The position numbers and the translations under genes were made by a program. Below are positions 12,053 to 25,319 of a DNA stretch of 64,000 bases, piece by piece. The DNA is from Owenia fusiformis (taxonomy: Eukaryota; Annelida; Polychaeta; Sabellida; Oweniidae). Every line of letters starts with the position of its first letter. Positions within the stretch are counted from its first letter, which is position 1. Location: positions 3,155,169 to 3,219,168 of the forward strand of contig CAIIXF020000010.1 in assembly GCA_903813345.2 (NCBI GenBank). The letters are read 5' to 3'. The notes below the pieces were generated by a model. That model searched no databases, was not told the DNA's origin, and saw only the letters and a program-made list of their open reading frames with translations.

Positions 12053-13324
12053 ATTATATTTCCACTGATGTATGGCAGCATCGTGTATTGGATGACAGAT
12101 CAGCCACCAGATTTCGTTAGATTTGTAATGTTCCTGACCCTTTGCACCCAAACAGCTCTTGTGGCTCAGTCCCTTGGGCTGCTAATAGGTGCCGCCACCT
12201 CCTTGCAGGTATGCCCAAGTATAAATTATAACATGAATACAAATAATTATTATTTTGATCATATCTTTTCTAATCTGGGCAGAAAGTACAATTTCAATGA
12301 ATTAATTATTATTAATTAGCCTCTTCAAGATGGGATCTCCTATTTATAAGTCATACCCTTGTCAAAAATGACATGGATGCATCTCAGTGAAACCAATTAT
12401 CGAATCCAGGTTCTTTTGATTACATGTTAATCATTTACATGTTCTTTGTAAGTTACTGATGACTGATGATTGTCTCCAATCGAAAACCAAATTCTGATAT
12501 ACAGTAAAATACTTAATAATTCATTATGATTTCTGTACAGAATATGACATGATTACTTTTATTTTCAGGTAGCTGTATTTCTAGGACCAGTAACAGCCAT
12601 CCCAATTTTATTGTTCAGTGGGTTCTTTGTCAACTTTGACACCATTCCCAAGTACATGCAGTGGCTCTCCTATGCTTCCTATATAAGGTATGTTGAATTA
12701 CAAGAAGCATGCACCATATGTCCATCTTGCACCACATGTACCCCCTTTACTTTTACATCACATGCACCATGCCATCTCAAATCATGTGTACCATTTTGCA
12801 CCACATGCACCATCTTTTCATCTTGCACCATCTTGCCTGACTTTGTGAATCCACTCCAGAGAAAGAAACTTGATAGGCTATAGGAATCAATTTCAATTCC
12901 TTAAAAAATTAAACTTTCTTGGCATAAGACTGACAAAGCCTAGAATGGAATTGCGATTCCAAATTGAAATATTAACATTTCAAAGAAAAAGATTTCCAAA
13001 ATTCTATCAATGCAAATTGAGTGACATCTTCATTTAGAAAGGATCAAATTTTAAGACTTAAAAAAAGGAAGTCATGAATTGTCTTTTCTTTGTTTCAGAT
13101 ACTCATTTGAGGGAGTCCTCCAGGCTATCTACGGTTTCAGTCGGGAAAATCTTGAATGTGAAGAAGACTTCTGCCCTCTAAAGAAACCTTTGGATGTGTT
13201 GAAAAGACTCGACGTTGATGAGTCACGATTCTACATAGATTTCTTAGTACTCTGCGGTTTCTTTGTATTATTTAGGACAGGTTGTTATTTTGTCCTACGA
13301 TGGAAAGTAAAGAGTGAAAAATAA
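12053..13324 (+). CDS. ABCG half-transporter, ABCG1/ABCG4-like (last three exons)
   Basis: Three coding exons are visible: 12053-12208, 12569-12687 and 13099-13324, each with AG/GT borders and compatible phases (0, 2, end). Together they give 166 C-terminal residues. They cover the last part of the ABC2 membrane domain: the Y-G-S-I-V-Y-W-M-T helix start, the Q-S-L-G-L-L-I-G-A segment, the G-P-V-T-A-I-P helix and the loop with [10 protein letters not shown]. The cysteine pair loop E-C-E-E-D-F-C and a final helix ending K-V-K-S-E-K follow. This pattern matches ABCG1/ABCG4 sterol/lipid half-transporters, which dimerise; the ATP-binding half and earlier helices are not found in the window. The 5' exons must lie upstream, possibly beyond the window, which would make the preceding intron long enough to contain the minus-strand MFS gene. 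Confidence 0.85.
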
Positions 13325-13504
13325 TGATTCAGAAGTGGACTTCATGTTTCAGAAGTGAACTCATACAAGGATGATGAGTCTATGAGCCCAGAGGACTGTA
13401 ACCTTACTTTTGAAATGGGCCAGTATTTAGTTATTACTAGAAGGGAAGACACAGATTCTGACCTTCTGAAAAAACCTCTGAATGACCCCCCAAACTGGAG
13501 GTAA
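13325..13504 (+). other. In-frame open extension after the ABCG stop codon
   Basis: The ABCG frame ends TAA and is followed at once by TGA. The same frame then stays open for 58 codons to a TAA at 13502-13504. The conceptual extension is acidic (for example Y-K-D-D-E-S-M-S-P-E-D and R-E-D-T-D-S-D-L-L-K-K-P). ABCG1/4 proteins normally stop at the K-S-E-R/K position, so this is most simply 3'UTR. An alternative last exon is possible, since tgtttcag occurs at about 13345-13352. Confidence 0.3.
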
Positions 13505-14892
13505 AGGAATTCGAAGAGGAAAACAGTGCACAATAAATTCAGTGATCTCTGATAGAACCATCTCCTTTACAAGAATGAGTGTCTTGCAATATCAGGAAGT
13601 GACAGGTTCAAAAAATCTAAATCACTGAACCATGTGACTCAACCCTCAATAATTAAATATAATATGGGTACAATATTAAAGCACTGTCAGTATCGTGTTA
13701 ATAATGAAATGAAAAATTAGATGGACTAGAGTTATAAAAATTGATATTTTAAAGTTATAAGTAGATCTCGTAATTGCAGTATTTGTAAATATTGTACAGT
13801 CTGCTGCACATCTAGAAATTGTTGAATATTTCAGATATTAGGGACTTTATATATTTAGTATCCACCACACGTATATATTATTCATGTTCAACACTTTGAA
13901 TGTGATATTCTGGAACATATGGCAACTTTTCACAAGATTTGCTTGTTAACAAAAGTTATTCAATTTTCACGAATTATGTTTTTATGTGTGCAGTTGGTCT
14001 ATCTCGACTACTTTTATTAAGATAATCATGACATAGTTTATAAGATGGCCAAATCTGGGGAAAAATAGATATGCTATTGCGTACAATAATTAAAGCATCA
14101 ACACAAGGTGACATCTATACATAGAGAGAAAATGTATTTATATATTTACTATTTATCAGATATTTCTGGGCATTCTGTTCATGGTGTCACGTTATCTACA
14201 AAAATGGAATACTTAGGCATACTTGTATATGAAAACAGTTAGCCATATATATACTTGCTCAATGCATCAATATATCACACAACTGTCATGGTATTTAAAA
14301 TAATGATTACGAAAAAATGAAAAAATTTGATCATGCATACACATACGGGAGGTGTTCATGAATTTGAGACCATGATTTGATTGTATATACAAATTTTTCT
14401 GTTTGGTATTACAAATGTGTTAATCTTAAGAAAATGTTTGTTTTAAGAGTGTTACTCTCACATTTATTGAAATATAATATTACTCCCTACTTGTATAATA
14501 TTACTATTACCCATATTTGTCTTGTATATAATAGCCAAAAACTTGCTCGTATTTTATATCAAGGATTGGCTAAATTGTCTCATCAATGCATTTAGAATTT
14601 GACTCAGATCAGAAAAAAGGCAAAAGAAATAAAATTATAAAAAATTAAAGAAGTATTTAGATTATTTTAGATATGCAGATAGGCAGGACCTATCATTAAT
14701 ATAAGATGAATATGCAGTACATCTGTAAGAAATAATAATTGAATAGAGGAAACTTCATGAAAATGAAATTTTTGGCGCAACTGATTTTGTCTTGGCAATT
14801 TTGAACATTTAAATTGGCAATACTGTACAGAATAGACCTTTCCGATAAATCCTGACACCCTTTGATAAATCAAAAATCAAAAAAGCTATGAT
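13505..14892. other. Probable ABCG 3'UTR then spacer
   Basis: AT-rich, no ORF with domain content. Several AATAAA-like strings occur, but no single polyadenylation site can be chosen. Confidence 0.35.
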
Positions 14893-15093
14893 AAGGCCTG
14901 TAGCCAGAATTTGCCAAGGGGGGGGTTCAGTTTTCAAAAATTTCCAGGGGGGGTCATATTTGACAATTTTGGCCCATTTATAGCTCAAATTATTAAGTGC
15001 TCCAAATGATGAAAAACTGCATGATTTTGAAAGAATTTTTGGCCAGGGGGGGATTCGCCCAAACCCTGCGAACGCCCCCTGGCTACGGGCCTG
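14893..15093 (-). mobile_element. Second CAGGCCCGTAGCC-type element, opposite orientation
   Basis: Ends ggcctgtagccag and ctggctacgggcctg are inverted. The interior is recognisably the reverse complement of the 9991-10195 copy (poly-G blocks, ggccaaaattg and tttcaaaatcatgcag phrases). The left terminus has point changes relative to the other copy, so this insertion is probably older. Confidence 0.8.
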
Positions 15094-18000
15094 AATTGAT
15101 GGCTGATGATATACTGGCTAGATTGATGATGTCATTGGTTGTATGTAGCAATCTGTCCAAGCAAAAATAGGATTGATTTATTGCTAATTTTGAAAAAGAA
15201 CAACCTCTGACATACCAATCAATCTAGCCAATATACCGTACCAAAAGCTGGTAGGGTTTATGGGAAAGGTCTGTTGCAAACAAATTGAAGTAAACAAATA
15301 GTTGCAAACAAATTGTAGTAAACGCCAAATTCAAGCAATTGAATTACAAGTTATGAATGTTGAGTTCAGATGAGTAATAGCTTGTGTGCACAATAAGTAT
15401 GAAATTATATGTACAGGTATTTACTTATTTTTATTGATATTGCGTATCAGTATAGTATAGGGGGTCAAGTCATGATTCGGGGAGGAGGGATTCAAGCTAT
15501 ATTAAAAGGAATGTGTTATTGATATTTTGATCTGACCCCTATAGTGTATTGATACATTTAAAATAATAAGTTGACATATCTCATTAAGGTAGAATGAACC
15601 AATAGTTACATATTATCTTTGATTTGCCCAATGTTCTTGAATTTTAATCTATTATATTAGAGTACAAATAAAATATTTGAATGTGAAAAAAGCTGAAAGA
15701 TATTGATAACATGCAGCATCGGTTTTATTGATCAATCAATGTGGACAATTTTAATGCATACTTTGAAACATGATGATAAGTTTGCTGTGTTAAAAGTTGT
15801 GTAATTTTGTTGAAAATCAGTAAATTGAAAATGCTTCACCACGAGTGATGAGTTCATAATTTGAAATTTGAAACCACTAAATTTGAAAAGGTAAATAAAA
15901 GGTGAACATTTATTTGAACAATGTGAAATTTTATCGTTACTCATGTTTTTGAGAAAGATGTTTCATAAACCATAGAGTATATGTGTGTGATATTGATAAT
16001 AGGGATTTTGGGTTTAACAGTTAGGCCGTTACAAATACATTTCTCTCAGTTTTACATGAACCAGAAAAGTAAAAATTAGTCTAGTCACCTAGTCATTTGT
16101 TCACAAAACAAACAATTAACTTGAATTGGCCTAACATGATAGATTGCAGTAAATTATATTTAGAGTAGAATGCAGTACAATGTACTATACATAAATTGTC
16201 TCATATTTTACTAAATTCATTATTATATTCATAGTAATGTTGTTAATGTTGTTGTTATATTAACTGCTTATGATCATGATATTGTGTTGCCAGTATTAAA
16301 CATACATGTTCAATCAAATACAATAAATATATTATTGTATTATTTATTAATTTTTACACTGAACAAGTGTTGATATTAAAGGAGGGCATTTTTAGTTATA
16401 TTTTAATTTGTATATTTTGCCTTACAATCATTTCAGAGTCACAATATTTGTTTGTGGTATTGTATTTTAAAATATGGTATTTTTCCAAGCTAGCTTTCAT
16501 CCAACTGAAATGTCAGTTAAAGCCTGGTTTATGTTGGATAAAGCCCTGCTTGTAGACCATTTACCTTTCACACTCGCTGTCAGGATTTGTGCTATTTTTG
16601 AATGACTCTGAATAATTTAGGGTTTATTGCCCTTATACATATTGATGACATTCAGAATTGAACAAGTCCTGGAACCTGGGATTTAGATTGTATTTATTTT
16701 ATCAAAAACATTTTTTATTGTAGTGTATAGTATTGTTATTTTGGAGGTGTGCAAAGCTTTTTTTGTTTTGTATTTATTATTGATTGTGGTTGTAAATCTA
16801 AGTTCATTTATCAATAACTCACCTAACAAGAATGAGATTTTATAGAAATGCATAAAACATTGATATTTCAATTAATTACATTGTAAAAAATGTTTGTCCT
16901 TTTCAGTGCTCTATTGAAGGGGCAATATCATTCTGAAATCAATGTTATTTATTAACTTAGAATATTTCAAACAATCATAGAAGTACTTGGTCTTTATTTT
17001 ATTTTAAAACATTCTTGAAATAAAATGTTTAATGTTAATCTTAATTTTTAATTGTCTGTTAGTTTATCACTTTTGAATCAACGAAAGTACTAAAAGCATG
17101 AAATAATCAAAATTCAACACAGTAAAATTGATAGCAAGAAGAGTACATCAGATAAGGAAATACCCCTGCAATGTATGACCACCCTGGGCCTGAGGAATGA
17201 GAATCAGATGTTAAATGAACCAAACAAACCTGACCTTCACATCAACCAGGATGTAACAATGAAGTAATCCCATTGGTCAGTTGGTATCTTTGCATTAAAT
17301 TATCGCAAACAACTCCTGACTAACATTTCATATTTTTTGAATCGCCTTTTGTTTGTGGACAAAGAACAGGAGAAACAGGATATTAAATTCTCAAAGTGCA
17401 TGTTTATTGATAATGAATATCATTTTTGTAATGACCCTGAACTCTAATAAGTTGCATTATGTGTCAATGAAAATAGACTGTATCGTATTGAATTCTGCAT
17501 TAATGTTTTACAATGTTGATCTACATAAATATATATATATTATATATCTACACAATAATTTCAAATGGAGTTGAACGACATGTATAAAATTGCACATAGG
17601 CATTTGGAGATTGTGTTTCCCATTAAGAATCGAAGATGTGTCATACTTCGATCCTCAGGAGGGGTGTTCCATTTTATTATCTCTGAGAGCTTTGTTCTAT
17701 TATTCCAGGTAAAACAGAACAAATCAATAGTTCTTTCTTTTGAATGGCATGACTTGTTTATTATTAATGGTTATAAATAGCTGCTGTGAATCATAAGCAA
17801 CAAAATTCAAACTTCTAAACTAGAATATTTGACACATGCCACCCGAGAGGATTAGATCATTTTTTGTGATTAGAATAAACAGGATAAAAATTATATTTAT
17901 TTAAACTATATTTATTTATGTATTAGCATTACCCATATCTGTATAGAACATCTATTGTTCAGAGAAAACTATTGTTTTTTCTTTGTTTCCATTGACGACA

Positions 18001-21000
18001 TGCACTTCCAAAAACACATCACTTGGATGAAAGGTACAATTTTTGCATTTAAGTGTGGTTGATTGAAATGTAATTATTCTTTTCTGGATATGACTAAGAT
18101 TGCTTTTATAAAAGAACTAACATTGAATAAGTGTGTTCAAGACCAACACTCAAAAGGGGAAGGACCATTCGATCAACTTTTTACTTTCACTTTTTTCTCA
18201 CCCAGCAAGTTTTGGAATACAACAGAAAATTAATCTGGTTTACCCTTTTTAACAGTAAGTTATGCAATGATAATTACTAGGCTCTGGGGCTGTAAATTAT
18301 CTACAATGCTAAATGTGAGTTTGCATTGTAAATGGTTTGCCCATAAATCCAAAGTATGAGCAACTGGTGGTCCGTGCCCTTTGCCTTTTTTATTGAGTTT
18401 GTTCATCAAAAAAATATGAATTTGAGTACAAATCTTAATTTTCATGAAATGTACATTTCTCAAAATAATTATAGGGAACTGAAATCAAATTGTTTTGAAA
18501 TGTTTATTTTGTTTTTGTTCCATTTTCCAAGGCTTTCATAAATGTCAATTTGACATTACAAATAACTGTGGCTTAAATGACATGAACAGGAAACCTTTGT
18601 TCAACCTTGATACAGGGTTGTGGCTTGAGGGCTGAATGTGTCATTATTTTAATTACTTGATAATTGCAGTTCATTTTTTATTCAAGTTTAATTAACACAA
18701 CATATTTGAAGTAGAGTGATTGAATTTAAAATTAGCTGGTAAGTTATTTTTTATATTTGAAAAAATGTTATGGCCAATTGTTTTCATTTGATTCTCTAAA
18801 TTTAATTTTACTTAATTCTCCTTGAATAAAACTAACACATTACAAGTCTTATGATCATATTTTGGATAATAATTTACATAAAATACTAAAACTAAGATAT
18901 TATATTAGAACTTCTCAAACTGAGGAGAGTGAATGAAGGAGAGGAAAGGGTCATTTGATTTCCAGGAGATTCGTATCTCCTCCAGGAGACAATGGGATAT
19001 ATTTGCTATGACCTTATTAAAGGCCTCATGAACATCAAACAGTTTATAAAACACTAAGAGTGCAGTTATGACGATTTAAAGGTCTGAGGTTATGACTCAT
19101 ACCAAATAATTGAGGCTGAAGTTGACCAGGGGAGGAACAAAAAATGGTGGGTGGTCATCATTTGAAAAATCAACAACACCAGGAATATCCGTTGTCTAAC
19201 ATGACACACTTTTTGAGAATCATTACTTGGGAAATAAAAGAAAACACATAACCCTTTTAAGTATCAAATGGCCCATCCCAAGAGCAAAACCTAATAAAGA
19301 ATTGAGAAGGCAAATAATTTTCACTGATATTAGTTTGCTGTTGAATTCAGGAAATTCAATAAATGGCGTACTCTTAGCAATGTTGACTAAATTCTGGAGA
19401 AAATTGGGATAGAATGGTTGGATTTTAACATATGCTACTTTGGGAATATATTCAAATCAATTCTTAAAATGACAAGTATGAGGTAGGTCAATAGAATTCT
19501 ATAGAATGTGAAGTAAAGAAGGATATCAAGATGTTAGCTAGTTGATACTAGCTTTATCATTTATATTAGACTCTTAGCTGTTCAGCATGAAAATATGTGT
19601 ATGAATAAAAAGTGTACGAAATGGCAAAAGTTCACAGAGATAAAAACAAAGGGCAATACTAAAAAACAAACAGAATGTTTAAGTCATAACCCATACACTC
19701 TCATTTATTCTCATTCTAAAGGGGCATAATAACCTAACCTTAAGAGAGTGGGTTAATTGTTCTGGAGAGGTTATAGAGGAATTGGATAGGTGTTAAAGCT
19801 GTTTTTGCAGAATAAGTTAATTATTCTAAATATTTATTTAACTTATCTCTCATATTCTGCAACTCCTTCTGAGTAATGCATTTATTAAGGCAATATGGTG
19901 CAAACAATTTAAAGGTCATTGTATAAATATTAGCATAGAAATGAAATGTAACAAGATTTGTGTACTGTTAGGGTAGAATGTATGTTGTAAACCTCTATTA
20001 GTATACATACCATGATATAGTCTAAGCAGGATAGACTAGCAACCCAGTTATATTATGTTATTTATTTATTCCAAATATTACTAAACTTTTGATGGGAAGT
20101 GTATTTATCATTAAAACTATTTTAATTGATCTCATTATAATAGTTTTATTGAGGCACATGTTATAAAATTATCTAGAACTAGTGTGCATGATGATGAATA
20201 TAAACAACAAAGCACTGATATTAACAATAAGACTACAAACACAAACAAAATATGAATATTTTCAGTGATTCACCAGACCAGATGCAATGAGTTAATCAGC
20301 TAATAATAAGTTATTTTATATTGTAAATCAATAATAAATTATTTTATTTGGAATAACTGAAGTTGATTATTATTCTAATAATAAATAACTGTGCCATGTT
20401 GACCTTTGGTGAAATTGAAAATCTTTATAATGTTGGAAATCAAGATCAAGAGAGAGACAGAATTGACAGATGTCTAGACCTGTCTTAATAAATTCAATTA
20501 AGTGTATTTATCCCACATGTCCCAGGGTGTATCCTCCCTCTCCTATTTCAAGATCATTTCCCATTTCCAGGATCACACAGAGTCAATGATAAAAGGGGTG
20601 CTTTGTGTTAATTATGTCATCAGCCATATTCTAATTACCAGAAATAAATATTTATTGTCATATGATATCACTTCTCATAAACATGTGAGTAGAAATGGAT
20701 TAAATACTTCACTGGAGATTGAGTTCTTTATCCTCCCATTAACTACAATTAACATTTTGTTGCATGACTGTTGAATAACAAAATGGTATGATAATTTCAA
20801 AAATATAGTATCATAACCAAATATGCAAACAATTACCTTTACCATCTTTATTTTTGTGATACATATATAGGTTAATATGAACTGATGCCTAACACACGAA
20901 CATCATCCAAAATCGTTTCTTAAGTACAAAGTGGGCGAGTTAATGGATCTTTGAGATCAACAGAGTAAGAGTTTTGTTATGTTAAGTTAAAATTGCTAGG

Positions 21001-22676
21001 GGCTACCATTTTTCATGTCTAATACATGAACATATATTCAAATAATTGAGAGAAAAAGGTTTGGTTTTTGGCAGTCCAACAGTCCTAAATCATTCATCTA
21101 TGTTACCATAGCTACCTTGCTGTCTTATATTGGTAACCAGGGCAACCTGACCCAGCAGTAAACATCACTACAGAGTATCTTTACAATCTTCTATTTGCCA
21201 GTCACAACACTGTGTCTACAAATTTCTGACGCTTGAAATACATGTATCTTGAAAATCTGATTAATATTAATAGATAGCTTCTAAAAAACACTTTTCAAAG
21301 CACAATGAAGAACATTAATTGACAGAGAGTAAATGAGTAACAATATTTTGATGGAGGCAAGCTTTCTAAAATTGTTCAATCTTAGAAAAATATTTTGATT
21401 GCATGTCATTCTGTGTTATTCCTATTTTCTAAAATTGAATCTCCAATGTGTATAATATTCCTAAAAAGCTTTGAACATTTACATTTGTAAGTTCATTTTT
21501 CTACAAATTTTGCGCATTGAATTTCAAACAACTTCATCAAATAACTTCTGCTTTTAACTTTTTTAGTTTTATAAATCTTCTGAAGAGGATTATTAGAAAA
21601 ATATTGGGTTGATTTAAAATGTTTAACCTTAACCTTTTCAAGAATTGTTTTGTCCTAATTAGGCCTAGAGACAGAACTGTTATTAGCTCTTTAATTACAC
21701 AAAAAACTGAAAATTGTAATTGATTGTAAGATCCATGTATTGTACCCTGTGGATCACTGCATTAAAACAATGTTGTCAACAAAAATGAGCTAAAAAGGGA
21801 CAGACACTATCTTGATCATGATAACATACGATCCCATAAAAGAAAGTAAAGAAGACCACCAAAATATTTTGCTTGAAAATAGGAACAGATAAAACTGTAT
21901 GTGAAGCTACTTGACTACACAGTAGGTTTAGTTGTGGAGCTGGAGTAGAGATCAAAAAATGGGTACTGGAACAATAAAATATAAAAGAAATCAGTTTCAG
22001 TTGAAAACCAGATAGAGTTCACCTTGCCACAAGGCCAATCTCTTGGAAAATAGCATTGTGACTAGCTGAGATGATAATGAAATATTACTAATGCTATTAT
22101 AAAGGATGGAGTCGTATTAAGCTGCCTTGTAGAAGGGTAGAGTGTTGCTGAGAGATATAATATTGAGCAATATGATGGATGGTGAGTTGATCAAATGTAT
22201 GCAAATGTAATGTTCTCTAACTCAAACAATTTGAGGAATATTTTCATAAGTATTTATCATTTCATTTGATGATTAATTTCAGTAAAGTACACAACTATCA
22301 AGGTCCAAATCTTTACAAAATATATTTCAGTTAATGTTTACAAAATGGTGATAGTAAACCACCTTCTCATCAAGTTTAGGAGAATTGGAGGCTCAACAAT
22401 AAATATCACCAATCGGATAAATTATGTGCTTTCAAAGCTGCTTCGAGCAAGAGATGCAATAGATGGTCCCAATGTGATTACATAATTTATTAAAACCATC
22501 AGTTGTTATGGTGATACATAAATGAGTTCAGCATAATAAGTTTACTCTGACATTTTTTAGAACTATTTGGAGATAATATATAAGTAAAGGTGATTGGGTG
22601 TTAAATAACTACACATAGACAACTGCAATGGAAAGAACATTTGAGTCAAATTCCAGTAATTTCATATACTATTTAA
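15094..22676. other. 7.6-kb gene-poor AT-rich spacer
   Basis: No ORF with a recognisable domain, no exon-like islands and no RNA gene were found on either strand. A small hairpin-prone segment lies at about 15458-15543 (tatagggggtca against tgacccctata). Otherwise there are only AT-rich chance ORFs up to about 90 codons, for example at 17353 and 20502. Confidence 0.5.
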
Positions 22677-23600
22677 ATAATTAAATATTGGCTCCGTTTA
22701 CTTCATCTATCACCGGGAAACATTCTTCATAAAACATATATGTATGACCGTGAAATGAGTCAATTTGGTTTTAAAGGCACTTGGTCAAACAAAGTCATTG
22801 ATATATTAAAAAAGTGTGATTTATTATCTTATTGGGATACTCAAAAGATTGATGATGACAATATTTTCATCAAGACAATAACAAAAACACTGTATCAGAA
22901 TTATAAAACTCAGTGGAAGAAAGATATATTAAATTACCCTGTCTTGAGAACTTATGTTAAATTCAAAAATGTCTTTGAAAGAGAGAGTTATTTAAATATC
23001 CAAAATAAAAATTACAGGCAAGCTATTTGTAGATTTAGGCTGAGTTCCCACAAGTTACATATAGAACTTGGTCGTCATTTGAAGCCAAACCCAAAACCTG
23101 TAGATGAACGTTTATGTAATATTTGTGGTATTTTAGAAGATGAACAACACTTCATCATGATTTGTAAGAAAAACACTACAGAAAGAAAACTTTTGTTTGA
23201 CACCCTTACACAATTTAATTTTGTACGCAGCCCTGACATTATTTTTAAAAAACACAAAAATTCTTATGTCATTTTACATTTAGCAAAGTTCATCTATCAT
23301 TCACTAAAAAATTGGATTAATTGGATTAAGTGGATTAATTTCATTTGTCAACGATACATCACACTGATATTTAAATTTCTGTCAAGTCGTATCTGTATTT
23401 TACAATTATCTTGTATTTTTGTATTTTACATTTGATGATGTAATTAGAATTGTATTTTACAAAAACTTTATTTTTGTATTCAGTAGTTAGTTTAGTCTTA
23501 GGTCAGTTTTGTAGATTGTAGTTTTTAGTTTTTTAGTGACTAATATGTCATTGTAATGACATCAGAAAGTCAATAAAAGATATATATATATATTTCTCAT
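22677..23600 (+). mobile_element. 5'-truncated LINE: RT C-terminal region and 3' end
   Basis: An open frame (stop-free from 22677, stop at 23435) encodes the region downstream of a non-LTR reverse transcriptase. It opens with K-Y-W-L-R-L-L, continues through the R-Q-A-I-C-R-F-R-L segment, and ends with a zinc-binding C-x2-C...H-x4-C motif (C-N-I-C-G...E-Q-H-F-I-M-I-C). The catalytic domain is missing. The 3' end carries a palindrome (tgtcattgtaatgaca), then tcaataaaag and a TA microsatellite tail, as expected of a LINE 3' terminus. It is a dead, 5'-truncated copy. Confidence 0.75.
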
Positions 23601-23845
23601 CATTTAACATTTAATCCAGTCCTAAATAATATCTGAAGGGCAATTACATTGCATGATTTGAACAGGTGTGTTGTACCTGTGGCATATACAAAATACAGAC
23701 AATTAGACAGCTTCCATAATAAACATGTGTTTGGAATTGGAATTCAGGTAGATGTAATTTTTATAATTATAATTACCAGTACGACATCAAATGGCTAATA
23801 TTTTTCACATTTGTAGATATTTACACATTATGGTAGAAGGGAATT

Positions 23846-23921
23846 GAATACAATACAATAGTATACAATACAATACCAATACAATACAATACAATACAAT
23901 ACCAATACAATACAATATATA
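23846..23921. repeat. (ATACA)n pentanucleotide microsatellite
   Basis: A run of imperfect ATACA/ATACC pentamers immediately left of the element at 23922. Confidence 0.85.
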
Positions 23922-24181
23922 CACTGGCGGATCCAGAAGCTAACAATGGGGGGCCCAAATTTTGAGTCAGAAAAAAACTTTCAGCGCTTGCAAAAATAAA
24001 AAGTTTTGGGCCGGCGCAAATTTTGAAAATTTAAGCCAATTATTGATAATTAAGCCTAAAAAGGCCAAAATATGCCCAAAAAGGCCCATTTATTTGGGCC
24101 CTACAAAATTTTTGGGCCCTAAATTTTTTTCTGGGCCCACAAAGGGGGGGGAGGGCCTCATACCCCCTGGATTCACCAGTG
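23922..24181. mobile_element. CACTGGCGGATCCAG-ended non-autonomous element
   Basis: Ends cactggcggatccag and ctggattcaccagtg are inverted. The flanking ATATA on both sides could be a 5-bp target duplication, but the flank is low-complexity. The interior is rich in gggccc phrases and a poly-G run, similar in style to the elements at 9991 and 14893. The 119-codon ORF across it is not a gene. Confidence 0.75.
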
Positions 24182-24536
24182 ATATAGATAAACGACCAAA
24201 GTGGCTTTCCCTCAAATTCTTCTTAATTTGTTTTACTTTACATAGAACTACAGCTTGTCATTTACTGTATATGTTCTCACCATGGAGGTTGTATAAAACA
24301 TCTGAAATAGAAAACAGCTAAGGGCTACAAATGAAATGAACAATATTAAATAGGAAAACCAATAGTACAAAACATTTACAGTTGTACGATAAACATTTAA
24401 TTAAATACATTATCAATTGAAGTTTTAACTCACAAACATTAATAAACAACATCTACTATATCAGATTGAAATATGTATTTCTATTTCACCAAACACCAAT
24501 CTAAATCTAATCACTACATTTGCAATTGCTAACATA

Positions 24537-24617
24537 CAGAGTGTCCATAAATTACTTTATACTTTACATAGATTTTGTACTGTATTATAACTGTAAAGAG
24601 ACGTTGTGGACACCCTG
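24537..24617. mobile_element. Tiny TA-flanked MITE (about 81 bp)
   Basis: cagagtgtccataa and ttgtggacaccctg form imperfect inverted ends, and TA precedes and follows them (24535-24536 and 24618-24619). The CAGGGTGTCC terminus is typical of mariner-type ends. There is no coding capacity. Confidence 0.55.
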
Positions 24618-25030
24618 TATGATATATTTGTTGTCAATTGTTATGAAAGAAATGTAATTAAGATTCAAACATTGACAGGCTTTGATATGCTGTCTCATGA
24701 AAACCTCCTGTTGCCAAACTAATGGAGGGGAGTGTAAATGTATAATAAACTTCTCCAGAAACGTTTTTTAAAAACTTTAAGTTAAACAATTTTAAATAAT
24801 TATTTATTAATGGAAGTAAAATGATGAAATGGATATGCAAATAATTAAAAGTGTGGGAAATAGAATATTAGACTAGCTACTAGCCTTTGTGAACCCCGCC
24901 CACTACGCACCTCCCCACAATGTGACAAAGTAGATAGGGGGGCGGGGGGGGGTTGTCTTGAGACTTGCAATCAATCCAATGCACATTAACATTTTACAAT
25001 TTTCTATAGAATTTGTTTTTGTGATTTCAG
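24618..25030 (+). other. Upstream flank/intron of EGF-TIR gene 1
   Basis: Ends with a splice-acceptor-like gtgatttcag at 25021-25030 that is conserved at the same place before genes 2 and 3. It includes a G-rich tract (about 24938-24953). No coding sequence is visible. Confidence 0.45.
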
Positions 25031-25319
25031 GATTTTGCTGCAGTTGATGAATAAAAGCAAAGGAGACTACTAAGACCAATCCAGTTGAACAAAGTACAAC
25101 ATATAAACAACAGAGATTCCACCTGTTTAGTCAGAGATATGCAAACTCATTGCATATATATAAAACAAAATTTGTTGATATGTAGTCACATTGTAAACAT
25201 TAATGTCAATGCTCAGTGGATGAACAGAGTTTTAAATGCAGGTTTGAAATTCCCACCACCTATATACAAATGTATCAGTGGTACTAAGAGGAAAAGCAAG
25301 ATTGTTACATGGAATAACA
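25031..25319 (+). other. Probable 5'UTR exon part of EGF-TIR gene 1
   Basis: Sequence after the conserved acceptor gtgatttcag begins ga(t)tttgctgcagttgatga and is clearly homologous to 32333 and 38331 in front of genes 2 and 3. This suggests a shared non-coding 5' exon boundary, with the first exon further upstream. Several ATGs occur here ahead of the chosen start, so a further intron or weak translation is possible. Confidence 0.5.

Noticed and set aside
24930-24955. G-run as a regulatory G-quadruplex
   Set aside because: Composition alone; not conserved in front of genes 2 and 3.
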